From Phycisphaerales bacterium (GTDB taxonomy: Bacteria; Planctomycetota; Phycisphaerae; Phycisphaerales; SM1A02): a DNA stretch of 33,182 nt. The stretch is from NCBI GenBank assembly GCA_022446905.1, contig JAKVBT010000016.1:16547-49728 (forward strand). The letters are read 5' to 3'. This document shows, piece by piece, positions 8,510-16,924 of the stretch (position 1 is its first letter; the number at the start of each line of letters is the position of its first letter). The notes under the pieces were generated by a model. It did not search any database. It saw only the letters and a program-made list of their open reading frames with translations, and was not told the DNA's origin. A program made the translations under genes and the position numbers.

Positions 8510-9652
8510 TTAAGTCGTTGCCCAATCAAGTCCGAGGTGCAGTCCTGTGCCAAGATCTTCCTGCCCGTCTTGGGTGACGACCACCATGTCCTCAAGTCGG
8601 AGACCGCCAACTGCGGGCCCGTAAAGACCTGGTTCAATTGTGATGACGTCTCCAGCAACCAGCGGTGGGCCGCCAATATCGAGCAGTGGGGGTTCATGCA
8701 CCGCGAGCCCGACGCCATGTCCGGTGCCATGCACCATGGCGATGCGATCGGGGAGTGCATCATCCTCAGGTAGTCCAAGATGAAATCCGTGGGCCATGAT
8801 GCGTTCGGTGGTGGCCTGATGCACCACCTCACCAGTCACCCCGGCGCGTGTGGCCGATTCTCCGGCCAATTTTGCCTCAGACACAGCGTCATACATGGAT
8901 TGCACTAGCGGCGGTATGTCACCGTGGACAACGGTTCGGGTGCAGTCACCGTTGTAACGCGTTGATTTGCATCGGGGAAAGACATCGATGATGACTGGCT
9001 CACCAGTGCGCAGTGCGCTAGCGCCATGATGATGACAATCAGCCCCTTCGGAGCCACCTGCGACAATGCTCATTGGATTGTCGTACCCTCGAGTGAGTAG
9101 GTGTGTATCGATCAGAGCGCGTACGCGGTCAGATGTCAGTGTTCCGCCATCAAGTTGTAGTACACCAGCAGCATCAGGTGAGGCATTGGCGATGGTTTCA
9201 CAAGCCATTGCAATTGCCGCTTGGGTTTCAGCCTGAGCGGAGCGAAGTGCATCAAGCTCCTCTGCATCTTTGGAACGTCGCTGAGCGACGCCAAGATCGT
9301 GGTCATATTCAATTGATATGCCACCTTTTTGGAGGGCGTCAATAAAGGACAGTGCGAGTGTGCGGTCGGATCTGACTGTTGAGATTTCATGTTGCCGCAA
9401 TGCTTCAGCAACGGATTGGGCGACGGCGGTTTCACGGTCACCAGAGAGACCCTCATTGGGCGTGAAATCAGCAGGACATGCAATTTGGTCAGCGCGGGCG
9501 TGGGCTTTAGCTCGGTCCATTTCAATGTCACGAATGATGAGTAGCCGAGTTCCATCCATGTCAATCAGTGCAGCAGGATCTCCAGCACTGAAGCGAATCG
9601 CATGAAAGAGGGTGTCGTTATTCGATGGGATTCCAGCAATCAATACAGTCAT
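8510..9652 (-). CDS. M24 family metallopeptidase (Xaa-Pro aminopeptidase-like)
   Basis: A 380-residue cytoplasmic peptidase of the pita-bread fold (methionine aminopeptidase/prolidase/Xaa-Pro aminopeptidase superfamily). The N-terminal 150 residues are the creatinase-like non-catalytic domain. The C-terminal domain carries the five metal ligands: Asp223 (VIIDVFP), Asp236 (GDCTRT), His in VHGTGHGVGL, Glu in TIEPGLY and Glu in LRLEDM. It should cleave an N-terminal residue before proline, or process a dipeptide; substrate cannot be read from the sequence. The frame stays open to 9757, but that extension would run through the 12-bp hairpin at 9720-9747, so ATG 9652 is preferred. No good SD precedes it (AGAGG lies only one base away), which leaves some doubt. 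The 3' end lies 4 bases from the convergent M48 gene. Confidence 0.9.
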   Translation of the reverse strand: MTVLIAGIPSNNDTLFHAIRFSAGDPAALIDMDGTRLLIIRDIEMDRAKAHARADQIACPADFTPNEGLSGDRETAVAQSVAEALRQHEISTVRSDRTLALSFIDALQKGGISIEYDHDLGVAQRRSKDAEELDALRSAQAETQAAIAMACETIANASPDAAGVLQLDGGTLTSDRVRALIDTHLLTRGYDNPMSIVAGGSEGADCHHHGASALRTGEPVIIDVFPRCKSTRYNGDCTRTVVHGDIPPLVQSMYDAVSEAKLAGESATRAGVTGEVVHQATTERIMAHGFHLGLPEDDALPDRIAMVHGTGHGVGLAVHEPPLLDIGGPPLVAGDVITIEPGLYGPAVGGLRLEDMVVVTQDGQEDLGTGLHLGLDWATT

Positions 9653-9719
9653 GCCTCTACGGTAGCGAGAGAGATGCCAACTTGACACCGGAAGTTCATT
9701 GTTCTTCTGCTGCGCATGA

Positions 9720-9747
9720 CAGCAGGCTCGCCGAAGCGAGCCTGCTG
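9720..9747 (-). terminator. 12-bp perfect hairpin with UUCG loop after the zinc protease gene
   Basis: CAGCAGGCTCGC at 9720-9731 pairs perfectly with 9736-9747. Read on the minus strand the loop is TTCG, a very stable tetraloop in RNA. It lies about 38 bases past the stop of the minus-strand zinc protease gene and before the M24 gene. There is no T-run after it on that strand, so it is either a non-canonical terminator or a 3'-end stabiliser. Confidence 0.6.
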
Positions 9748-9784
9748 TGGTATCCACCGTCAGGAGACGGGTTTGATCAAAGAG

Positions 9785-12700
9785 CTATTCTCCGGTGGGT
9801 TGACCGAGGAATGGGAACATTGAACCTCCGCCACCAGCAGAAATGTCATCGGTGTTGTAGAGGTACTGAGCGTTCAGTGAGCGATCAATCAGTGAACTTG
9901 CTTCGGCAAGGTGGGCTCTTGAATAGGGGTCAAGATCCGCTCCTTTGCGTCGCATCGCACTGTCAATCGTCGCCTTGAGTTCACGAAGTTGCATGCGGCT
10001 GAGATTCGACACCGGTGCGGTGTAGAAGCCACTACCAGCGGGCATGCTCAGGTCGATGAGTCGCTTGAGGTGCTCACGTTGAGCATTGCGGCGGAGACTC
10101 GTGATGTAAGGGTTGCGTGCCGAGTACGAACCTTCTGGCCCACCATCGAGTTCCGTCCAGACGGAGTCGCGAACGATGGTGAGTACTTCTGGCACAGAGA
10201 GCACATCCTCACCTTCTATGGCCCTAAACTCGTTGTCATAGACTCGATTAAGGGTCTGAGGATTCAGGATGCCATTCATCGCCATAGCCTGGATGGCTGC
10301 AATACGATCGTGGATCGGATACGTCTCATCGGTGTAGATGCTCCTCATGCCGCCATCGTCCCACCACTTGTCGACACTCATACGACGCAGCAACTCAGGT
10401 GACAGACCATAGGCCTCGTCGAGCATCGTGTTTTCGAGCACGATCTGCATGGCACGTCGCTGCTGATCCGCTTCGATTGGAGCGATTGGATCATGATCAC
10501 CTTCATCGCCCTTCTTGTAGCGATTCACATAGCTACCACCAATCCAGTTCGCAGCCACGTTGACTGCACCGAGTTGCTTGTTGAGCAACATGTCATACGC
10601 CTTGCGGGCTTCAGCCCAGCTTTCCCCTTCTTCAACCATCTCTTCAAGAATCTGTTCACGCAGGTGTTTGGCCAGGCCAATTTGCGAATCACAGTAGTTG
10701 AGTGGATTAGCGCCGTTGTCGAATCGACGGGCACGGGGATCAGGCCCCCATGTGTCCTCGTCAGTCGCGTAGACCAACATAGGGTCAGTGGCTCGAGCGA
10801 GCACCTTCTCAGGATGTCTGGCGGTATAGCCATACTCAATGGCCCAGTAGTCGTAGGGGCCAAGTGTCATCAGGGTCCAAGCACCTTGTGTCTCACCAAG
10901 TTGGTAGTTGATGTTGATGGGGAGGTAGTCCATCACCGATCCCGAACTCGCACCCGTAAATGAATCATCATTGACTTCGGCCAGGGTGTAGATCGTGCTT
11001 CCCTTGAAGTTGTGACGTAGGCCGAGGGTATGGCCGACTTCGTGCATAACAACTTCCATCAACAGCGGGCCGATGAATTCCTCAGGGACACCGTCGAGAT
11101 ACTGCTTGTCATCTTTGGTCGATGCGCTGTTCTTGGAGCTCTTGGGTGTTGAGTCCTTGCGATTGGCACCGTCATCATTCGATGCCACATCATCGTCATC
11201 AGACTGGCCATCCTCGTTTTTGACAAGATCATCCTCATCGATGTCCGCATCGCCACTGTCGTCGGAGTCTTGATCAGAAGCACTGCGTGCAGCTGTGAGC
11301 GTCATGCTCATGCTTCCTTCTGTCATCGTTCCGGCCATCTGGCCCTCATCAATAGTGAGCACCAATGGTGGGCCGCCACCGCTGTCTTCATCAGCGGGAT
11401 TGAGTGTGAGGCGATTGTCGTTTGGCTCCCAAGATCCCACCAATTCGACCGTGCCAAACATGCCCATTTCAGCAGAACCTGCGACTTCGTTTTGCTTGTT
11501 CATGGACAGTTCAAGTGTGATGTCCATGGAATGCGCACTGCCGTCCGGTCCAGTCATTTCAATTGAACCATGCCAAATGCCAGAGACTGGATCATTGGGT
11601 CCAGCCCATGCTTCGCCGGGGGCGTCGAGGTTCATGATCAACTCAGGATTGAGTCGAATCATGGCGACTTCCATCGCCTTGCAAGCAGCGTGGCGGCAAT
11701 TGCCATTGACCTGCGAGACGCGCCCAATCAGGCCGTCGTACTGTTCGTCTCCGATGAGATCGGTGTGGGAGGTTGGGGTTGCAAAGCCAGGAATCATGCC
11801 TGCGGCACGGAGTGCAGCTTCGCGCTTGACCTGACTGAGGAGTTCGGATCGTTCAGCACGATCGGCTAAGAGCACTTTGGGGTGCCAGTCGGGTCGTTCT
11901 GAAAGCCAGGTCAGTGCTTCTGGGCCCCAGCCTTCCAACGCGGTCTCGGGAACGAGATCCTTCCAAGTACGCGACCATCCGTTGATGAAGCCTTCATCCA
12001 TCACGATGTCGGCATCGAGAATCTGTCCAGTCTTGGGGTGCACACGGCTCGGCCCAATGGCGAAGCCCATATCTGCGTTGGTCCAGAGGAAGAAGTTGTA
12101 GCGAGCGTCTTCAGGGTCCTTCTCCATGTGCGCGCCGGTATCAGCGTCCTGTTGGTAGACCTCGATGGCGTTCACAATGCCAACGTTCTCGAATGCTTTA
12201 TTCCACTCCAGAATGCCGTCGCGCACCCAGCGGCGATACCGCACTGGGGTGGTGTGTTCGACATAGAAGACGATGGGCTCCTTTGGAGGGCTCATCTTGA
12301 GTTTTGGATCTGCCTTCTGGATATTCCACCGATTGATATAGCGAATCCACGGATCTTCCTTGGAGGCATCACCGATGTCGCGGTGCGCGGTTGTGAAGTA
12401 CCCAACCCGTTCGTCAGCCACTCGTGGCTTATAACCCGTGTTTTCGGGAATCTCAGCGATGGAGTAGGCCACTGTGGCGAGACGCCCATTTCGCAGTGGC
12501 ATCCCAAAAGCCAGTTCAATGTTGTTCGGGAAGGCCTTGGCTTTTTCGATCGTGGCCAAACGTGTGTTGGCACCAGAGGTGGCACCACCGAAGAACTTGG
12601 TGGACTGTTTGACCAAAAGATCGGTCATATCGATGACGGGTCCACCACCTGGGCCAATCGTTCGGATCGGAACATCGAGGATGACCTGATCGGTGAACAC

Positions 12701-13144
12701 ACGCTTGGTACCAGCCTTGGATTGCTTATCGCCAGTTGATCGTACGGCATAGTTGGGCTGAATCAGTGCCAGTCGCTTGCCGAAGCGCTTCCAATGGGCG
12801 TACATATCTCCTGCCTGAACACCAGCTTGTGGGATGCCACCGGCGATTGTGTAGGCAAAGAAGATGTTTTGGTTCGCAAAGTTCCTCGGGAGTTCCGCCA
12901 TTACGTCACCAGTCTTGTGGTTGACATACAGCGTGTACATGCCCGGTTTACCGTCGACGGTCGAGATGACCTTCTTGTAGGTGTCTTTTACGACCGTGTC
13001 GAACTTAGGGAAATCAGAGGTATCGCCGCGAGTGGCAGCGACTCTGGTATCGATGGTGGTCGTGGGATCGATCGCGTCTGTTCCAAGCGCGATCGCGGCG
13101 ACTCCCAAGCCGCCAATTGCGGCGAGTGTCAATGGCATACGCAT
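9785..13144 (-). CDS. Large secreted zinc metalloprotease, DUF5117/DUF4953 type, with inserted beta domain
   Basis: A 1119-residue exported protease. A signal peptide covers about residues 1-24 (MRMPLTLAAIGGLG). The DUF5118/DUF5117-like N-terminal half follows, then the zinc site HEVGHTLGLRH with its first His at residue 701 (the HExxHxxGxxH metzincin signature). The C-terminal DUF4953-like region is several hundred residues long. Odd feature: between the cysteine-containing segment that normally leads to the zinc helix and the helix itself there is extra sequence. Residues about 513-620 look like a beta-rich domain (GIWHGSIEM, TVELVGSW, SMSMTLTAA), and about 621-680 are a low-complexity Asp/Ser/Lys linker. 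The start is ATG 13144 with SD AGGAGA at 13151-13156; the frame extends to 13198 but that start has no better support and lengthens the signal peptide. Substrate is unknown; the family is common in planctomycetes and Bacteroidetes. Confidence 0.88.
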   Translation of the reverse strand: MRMPLTLAAIGGLGVAAIALGTDAIDPTTTIDTRVAATRGDTSDFPKFDTVVKDTYKKVISTVDGKPGMYTLYVNHKTGDVMAELPRNFANQNIFFAYTIAGGIPQAGVQAGDMYAHWKRFGKRLALIQPNYAVRSTGDKQSKAGTKRVFTDQVILDVPIRTIGPGGGPVIDMTDLLVKQSTKFFGGATSGANTRLATIEKAKAFPNNIELAFGMPLRNGRLATVAYSIAEIPENTGYKPRVADERVGYFTTAHRDIGDASKEDPWIRYINRWNIQKADPKLKMSPPKEPIVFYVEHTTPVRYRRWVRDGILEWNKAFENVGIVNAIEVYQQDADTGAHMEKDPEDARYNFFLWTNADMGFAIGPSRVHPKTGQILDADIVMDEGFINGWSRTWKDLVPETALEGWGPEALTWLSERPDWHPKVLLADRAERSELLSQVKREAALRAAGMIPGFATPTSHTDLIGDEQYDGLIGRVSQVNGNCRHAACKAMEVAMIRLNPELIMNLDAPGEAWAGPNDPVSGIWHGSIEMTGPDGSAHSMDITLELSMNKQNEVAGSAEMGMFGTVELVGSWEPNDNRLTLNPADEDSGGGPPLVLTIDEGQMAGTMTEGSMSMTLTAARSASDQDSDDSGDADIDEDDLVKNEDGQSDDDDVASNDDGANRKDSTPKSSKNSASTKDDKQYLDGVPEEFIGPLLMEVVMHEVGHTLGLRHNFKGSTIYTLAEVNDDSFTGASSGSVMDYLPININYQLGETQGAWTLMTLGPYDYWAIEYGYTARHPEKVLARATDPMLVYATDEDTWGPDPRARRFDNGANPLNYCDSQIGLAKHLREQILEEMVEEGESWAEARKAYDMLLNKQLGAVNVAANWIGGSYVNRYKKGDEGDHDPIAPIEADQQRRAMQIVLENTMLDEAYGLSPELLRRMSVDKWWDDGGMRSIYTDETYPIHDRIAAIQAMAMNGILNPQTLNRVYDNEFRAIEGEDVLSVPEVLTIVRDSVWTELDGGPEGSYSARNPYITSLRRNAQREHLKRLIDLSMPAGSGFYTAPVSNLSRMQLRELKATIDSAMRRKGADLDPYSRAHLAEASSLIDRSLNAQYLYNTDDISAGGGGSMFPFLGQPTGE

Positions 13145-13272
13145 GTTGTGTCTCCTGAACACTGGTGGATAGTTCCGCCCTTTGATGGACAGGGCCAATC
13201 CTACCCTCCAAACGGTGGGCGGAGTGGCTGTTTAGACCCCTACGGCCCCAATCTAGTGGATGTTCGAACCGG

Positions 13273-14610
13273 CTAGGTGGAGATGATCTGCTCTTCAGTG
13301 GGGTCCCAGCGGAGGACCTGATCGTCTTTCCATGCGTCTACGGCCATTTTGATGGCCACCATGGTCGAGCATCCCAGTTCCACGTTGCAGGCCAAGGGAT
13401 GTCCAAGGCGGATGGCATCGAGGAAATTCTGCATGTGGTTTCGCCTCGCATCGGCGGCTAGGCGGGCCTTGGCTTGCCCAGGCTTAATTTTTGGCGCATT
13501 GCCTTGATCGGGACCACCATCGGGGCCGAATTGGTCGCTGTTGGCGGCGCGAAATGCCTCCCACCAAACTGACTGTTCAGTCAACTCGATGCTATCGCCG
13601 TCGGGTCGCAGGGTTGCATATTGACCTCGAATGGAGGTCGGCCATGTATCGTCATTCGTCATGACACTGGAAAGCACCACCGTGTGTTCGCTGGGATAAT
13701 CGACCATCATGAAGAATGTGTCGGGAATATCCCGCTCATCCTTTTCGAGATAGCGTCCGCCGCTTGCAACGACTCGCTTGGGATAGGCGCCATTCAATCC
13801 TTCGATCGCTAGGAGGAGCGGGGCCAGCCGGTGATACAGGAGATCCGTTGCTAGGCCACCGTTGTAGGCCAGGTACTTACGGAATCGGAAGAAGTGATCT
13901 TCATTCCAGTTGATGCGTGGAGCGAGGCCATGTTCATGGCCGAGCCAGCGGTCCCACCAGACGTATCCGTCGGCACCACGGTCTTGATTGGGTCCAGCAT
14001 CTGCATCAATCGGCCAGTTGAATTGACCACCCCGTGAGTTGCGGCAGTAGGCGCCTTGGCTCCAGACTGGTTTCCCGATACGACCTTCAGCGATGGCGCG
14101 CCGTGCTGCCCAGATACGTCCATCACTGGTGCCTTGCGGACCCACTTGCAGGGTCCGCCCCGTCCGCCGAACGGCATCTCGGCAGGCCAGAGCTTGGTCA
14201 ATCGTGTGCGACAGAGGCTTTTCGCAGTAGACATCTTTTCCTGCCTCCATGGCTTCGATCGCGATCTTGGTGTGCCAATGGTCTGGTGTGGCGATTAGGA
14301 CTGCATCAATGTCCGGGTCATCTAGTACTCGTTCATACTCCATAGTCGCGTGCGACTCGTTGAGTGAGGCCAGTTTGGCTGCGTGGTTAAGCCGTCTTCG
14401 ATAGACATCGCAGACACGGCCGACTGAGATGTTCTCGGTATCAGCACTATTGACCAAGTGTTGAAGATGGCCAGTGCCCATGCCGCCGGTTCCTATGACA
14501 GCGATGTTCAGCCGGTCATTTGCCCCAAGTACACGCGTCCAGGACGAGGCGGTCGCAAACAGGGGGGTGACAGCAGCGGTCTTGATGATGGTGCGGCGGC
14601 TTAGGCTCAT
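13273..14610 (-). CDS. Tat-exported Gfo/Idh/MocA family oxidoreductase
   Basis: A 445-residue NAD(P)-dependent oxidoreductase of the Gfo/Idh/MocA family, which typically acts on sugars, inositol or sugar acids. It opens with a twin-arginine-like signal (SRRTIIK, then a hydrophobic stretch), suggesting export already folded with its cofactor, as in many planctomycete paralogues. The Rossmann motif is AVIGTGGMGTGHLQHL at about residues 36-51, and the family EKPLSHT motif (Lys as catalytic/cofactor residue) follows near residue 135. The C-terminal half is the family's beta-sheet dimerisation and substrate domain. A good SD, AAGGAG at 14617-14622, fixes the start at 14610. The stop is 128 bases from the start of the zinc protease gene, so the two may share an mRNA or the gap may hold a promoter. 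Substrate cannot be assigned. Confidence 0.88.
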   Translation of the reverse strand: MSLSRRTIIKTAAVTPLFATASSWTRVLGANDRLNIAVIGTGGMGTGHLQHLVNSADTENISVGRVCDVYRRRLNHAAKLASLNESHATMEYERVLDDPDIDAVLIATPDHWHTKIAIEAMEAGKDVYCEKPLSHTIDQALACRDAVRRTGRTLQVGPQGTSDGRIWAARRAIAEGRIGKPVWSQGAYCRNSRGGQFNWPIDADAGPNQDRGADGYVWWDRWLGHEHGLAPRINWNEDHFFRFRKYLAYNGGLATDLLYHRLAPLLLAIEGLNGAYPKRVVASGGRYLEKDERDIPDTFFMMVDYPSEHTVVLSSVMTNDDTWPTSIRGQYATLRPDGDSIELTEQSVWWEAFRAANSDQFGPDGGPDQGNAPKIKPGQAKARLAADARRNHMQNFLDAIRLGHPLACNVELGCSTMVAIKMAVDAWKDDQVLRWDPTEEQIIST

Positions 14611-14688
14611 GACATGCTCCTTGTGTCGGGCTGATGCCAGACTACCGCCAAGTTGGCTAGGTCGTTTGTGATCTAGAGTCGTTTGCCG

Positions 14689-15432
14689 CTAACGCCAACG
14701 CACGCCCATTTGCTCGAAGAAGTCTTTGAGGTGAGCACGCTTTGGCACCTCAAAGAAACGCTCCATCTGGCCGCACCAGGTGCGACCGCTAGCCCCGCGA
14801 TTGAGGTAGTACTCCCGCATCAGGTCGTCATAGGCATCACACTGAGCAAGAACTACATCATCTGATACGACACCGTTTTCATGCATGATGGTGTCTACGG
14901 GGAAGCGTGGTCGTGGCCAGGGTTCTTCGGCCGCGCGCCCGACGGTCATGCCGAATAGTGGCGAGACGTCTGTTGGCAGGCTCAAGATCTTCTGCACTGC
15001 ACTGAGGTTATTTCGTATGCCCCCGATGTAGCAGGTGCCCCACCCGAGCGATTCAAAGGCAAGTGCCATGTTTTGTGCAAACAGCGATGCATCAATCACA
15101 CTTAAAAGAAATGATTCAACATTCTGTTCACACGGAACGCCGCACCGATCTGCGAGCAGGCGATGCCGTCGCATGTCGGCGCAAATGACAAAAAAAGCAC
15201 CACAGTCTCGAACTTTGTCTTGTCCGCCGCTGATTTCGATCATTGCAGTTCGGATCTCTATATCAGTCACGTGCACCAGCGAATAGGTCTGGATATTGCT
15301 GCTTGTCGCTGCTTTCTGTCCTGCGGCCACTGCTTGCTCAATGTCTGCTGCCGGCACGATTTCGTCGGTATAGGAACGGATGGAACGATGCTCCAGCATT
15401 TGTGCAATCACGGTCTTTTCAGTGGTCTTCAT
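14689..15432 (-). CDS. Nitroreductase family protein, NfsA/FRP-like
   Basis: A 247-residue FMN-dependent nitroreductase-fold enzyme, a cytoplasmic NADPH oxidoreductase acting on flavin, quinone, azo or nitro compounds. The N-terminal motif EHRSIRSYTDE binds FMN phosphate in this family. SSNIQTYSLVHV, LAFESLGWGTCYIGGIRNN and LFGMTVGRAAE follow at the positions typical of the NfsA/flavin reductase P branch, including the C-terminal region after residue 190 that contacts the partner subunit. The frame is open to 15537, but ATG 15432 starts directly at the conserved domain, and the extension would overlap the divergent beta-helix gene's upstream region. The SD is weak. It stands alone, 78 bases before the Gfo/Idh gene in the same direction. 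The physiological substrate is unknown. Confidence 0.88.
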   Translation of the reverse strand: MKTTEKTVIAQMLEHRSIRSYTDEIVPAADIEQAVAAGQKAATSSNIQTYSLVHVTDIEIRTAMIEISGGQDKVRDCGAFFVICADMRRHRLLADRCGVPCEQNVESFLLSVIDASLFAQNMALAFESLGWGTCYIGGIRNNLSAVQKILSLPTDVSPLFGMTVGRAAEEPWPRPRFPVDTIMHENGVVSDDVVLAQCDAYDDLMREYYLNRGASGRTWCGQMERFFEVPKRAHLKDFFEQMGVRWR

Positions 15433-15573
15433 CAGCAGTGTTCCAGAGGTATGAGTTTGAGGGGTTGAATTTTGGGAACCACAACGGACGTGAGCCGTAG
15501 CGGAAGTAAGGTGGAAAGCCTTCGGGGAGGGGGCCATTTCAAATGTGCTTCAATCGTTGAGGAGACGGTCGAG
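15433..15573. promoter_or_regulatory. Divergent promoter region between nitroreductase and beta-helix genes
   Basis: These 141 bases separate two divergent start codons, so they must hold promoters for both genes unless either is read from elsewhere. I could not pick out convincing -35/-10 pairs. The plus-strand SD GAGGAGA at 15558-15564 serves the beta-helix gene. Confidence 0.4.
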
Positions 15574-16887
15574 ATGAATACATTACTTGGAAACGCTATT
15601 TGGGCGATGTCTTTGATGGGTGTGGTTGGACTCAGCGACGCAGACATTGTGGTCGACGCATCTGGCGATGGTGACTATCTCACGATTCAAGAAGCCATTG
15701 ATGCCGCATCTGAGGGTGAGATTATTCAAGTTCGGTCAGGTGTGTATACGGGAGCAGGGGAGTTCATTGCAGTGTGTGAAGACAAATTACTGAGCATCAT
15801 TGGCGCTGGTGCTGAGCAGACCATCATTGATGGGGAGGGTGAGCGAGCAGGGTTCTCGTTTTCGAGCACGAATTCTGGCGATTTAACAAGCTTGATCGAA
15901 GGAGTAACAGTTCGAAACTGCGTACAGCAGTCGGGCATGGGCGGTGGGCTTCGCATCATTGGCCCAATGGTCGTTCGATCATGCACATTTGAAGACAATG
16001 GAACCTTTGATCTTCGAGCTGGCGCGATAAGTGTTGGTAGTGGGACGTTGATCGAATCATGTACGTTTCGCAACAACATTGGCATTTCAAGTGGAGCGGT
16101 GTATGCAAGGAATGCCACAATTCGAGATTGCACCTTTGAAGCGAATCAAGCGGACTACACCGGCGGGGCTATTTGGTCCAGTGGATTCTCGCCGCCTGGT
16201 CCGATGACTGTTGAAAACTGCATCTTTCGATTGAACACTGCTGGTACGGATGGCGGCGCTGTTCGTGTGTGCTGTGGAGCGTCGATGCAGATGACAGGCT
16301 GCACTTTTGAATTTAACTCATGCGAGAGTACGGGCGGCGCGGTCTACTTCCAGTCAGACGCATCTCTTGGATGCGCGATCAGCGATACTTTGATCAAAAA
16401 CTGCAATGCCGATGATTCTGGTGGCGGAGTTTATTCAGGCATTGAAATTCAGTTAGATGGCCTGGACGTTTCTTTCTGTGATGCACCACTTGGGGCAGCT
16501 CTTCACATTAATGTTCCTTATGCCAGTACACCATCAGCATTATCCAACACGAATGTTTGGAAGTGCGGCTCAAACATAGATGGCGTTGTCTATGTTGAGT
16601 ATGACGACGATGTCCTTTCGGGTTTGGTTGTTTCCGATTCTGTCTTCTGTGCCAATTCCATCGAAGACATCACTGGGGCATGGAGCGATGGGGGTGGAAA
16701 CGAATGGACAGGCCCCGAGTGCCCGTGGGAGTGTGATGCAGATCTCAATGGCGACTTTGTTGTAGACGTCGATGATGTTTTGCTTGTCATTGCGCGTTAT
16801 GGGTCAACTGGCGCTGACCCAAATGGTGACGGTGTTGTAGATGTCAACGACATTCTGCTTGTGATCGATCAGTGGGGGCCATGTTGA
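15574..16887 (+). CDS. Secreted right-handed beta-helix protein with C-terminal dockerin-like repeats
   Basis: A 437-residue exported protein. A signal peptide covers about residues 1-23 (ending LSDA). The body reads as a pectate-lyase-like parallel beta-helix: it begins DYLTIQEAIDAASEGEIIQV and continues with repeated turns such as NCIFRLNTAGTDGGAV and GCTFEFNSCESTGGAV, each with a Cys/Phe pair and a GGAV-type corner. Such proteins often bind or cleave polysaccharide, but I see no clear catalytic residues. The last 50 residues carry two calcium-loop repeats, DLNGDFVVDVDDVLLVIARY and DPNGDGVVDVNDILLVIDQW. This is a dockerin type I-like module, typical as a C-terminal tag on secreted Phycisphaerae proteins. 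ATG 15574 has SD GAGGAGA 9-10 bases upstream and begins the signal peptide; the frame extends to 15472. Confidence 0.85.
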   Translation: MNTLLGNAIWAMSLMGVVGLSDADIVVDASGDGDYLTIQEAIDAASEGEIIQVRSGVYTGAGEFIAVCEDKLLSIIGAGAEQTIIDGEGERAGFSFSSTNSGDLTSLIEGVTVRNCVQQSGMGGGLRIIGPMVVRSCTFEDNGTFDLRAGAISVGSGTLIESCTFRNNIGISSGAVYARNATIRDCTFEANQADYTGGAIWSSGFSPPGPMTVENCIFRLNTAGTDGGAVRVCCGASMQMTGCTFEFNSCESTGGAVYFQSDASLGCAISDTLIKNCNADDSGGGVYSGIEIQLDGLDVSFCDAPLGAALHINVPYASTPSALSNTNVWKCGSNIDGVVYVEYDDDVLSGLVVSDSVFCANSIEDITGAWSDGGGNEWTGPECPWECDADLNGDFVVDVDDVLLVIARYGSTGADPNGDGVVDVNDILLVIDQWGPC

Positions 16888-16924
16888 TTCTGATCACTGG
16901 CGAATCAAGCGAGAAACGCACTGA

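Noticed and set aside
9653-9757. Longer N-terminus for the M24 enzyme
   Set aside because: It would translate the 12-bp terminator-like hairpin and adds residues unlike the family.
12038-12739. Plus-strand open frame of 233 codons inside the zinc protease
   Set aside because: It is antisense to conserved protease sequence with no family features.
13255-13275. GGTTCGAA on the minus strand, like a tRNA T-loop
   Set aside because: The flanking bases do not form a T-stem, acceptor or anticodon arm; GTTCGAAC is just a small palindrome at the end of the Gfo/Idh gene.
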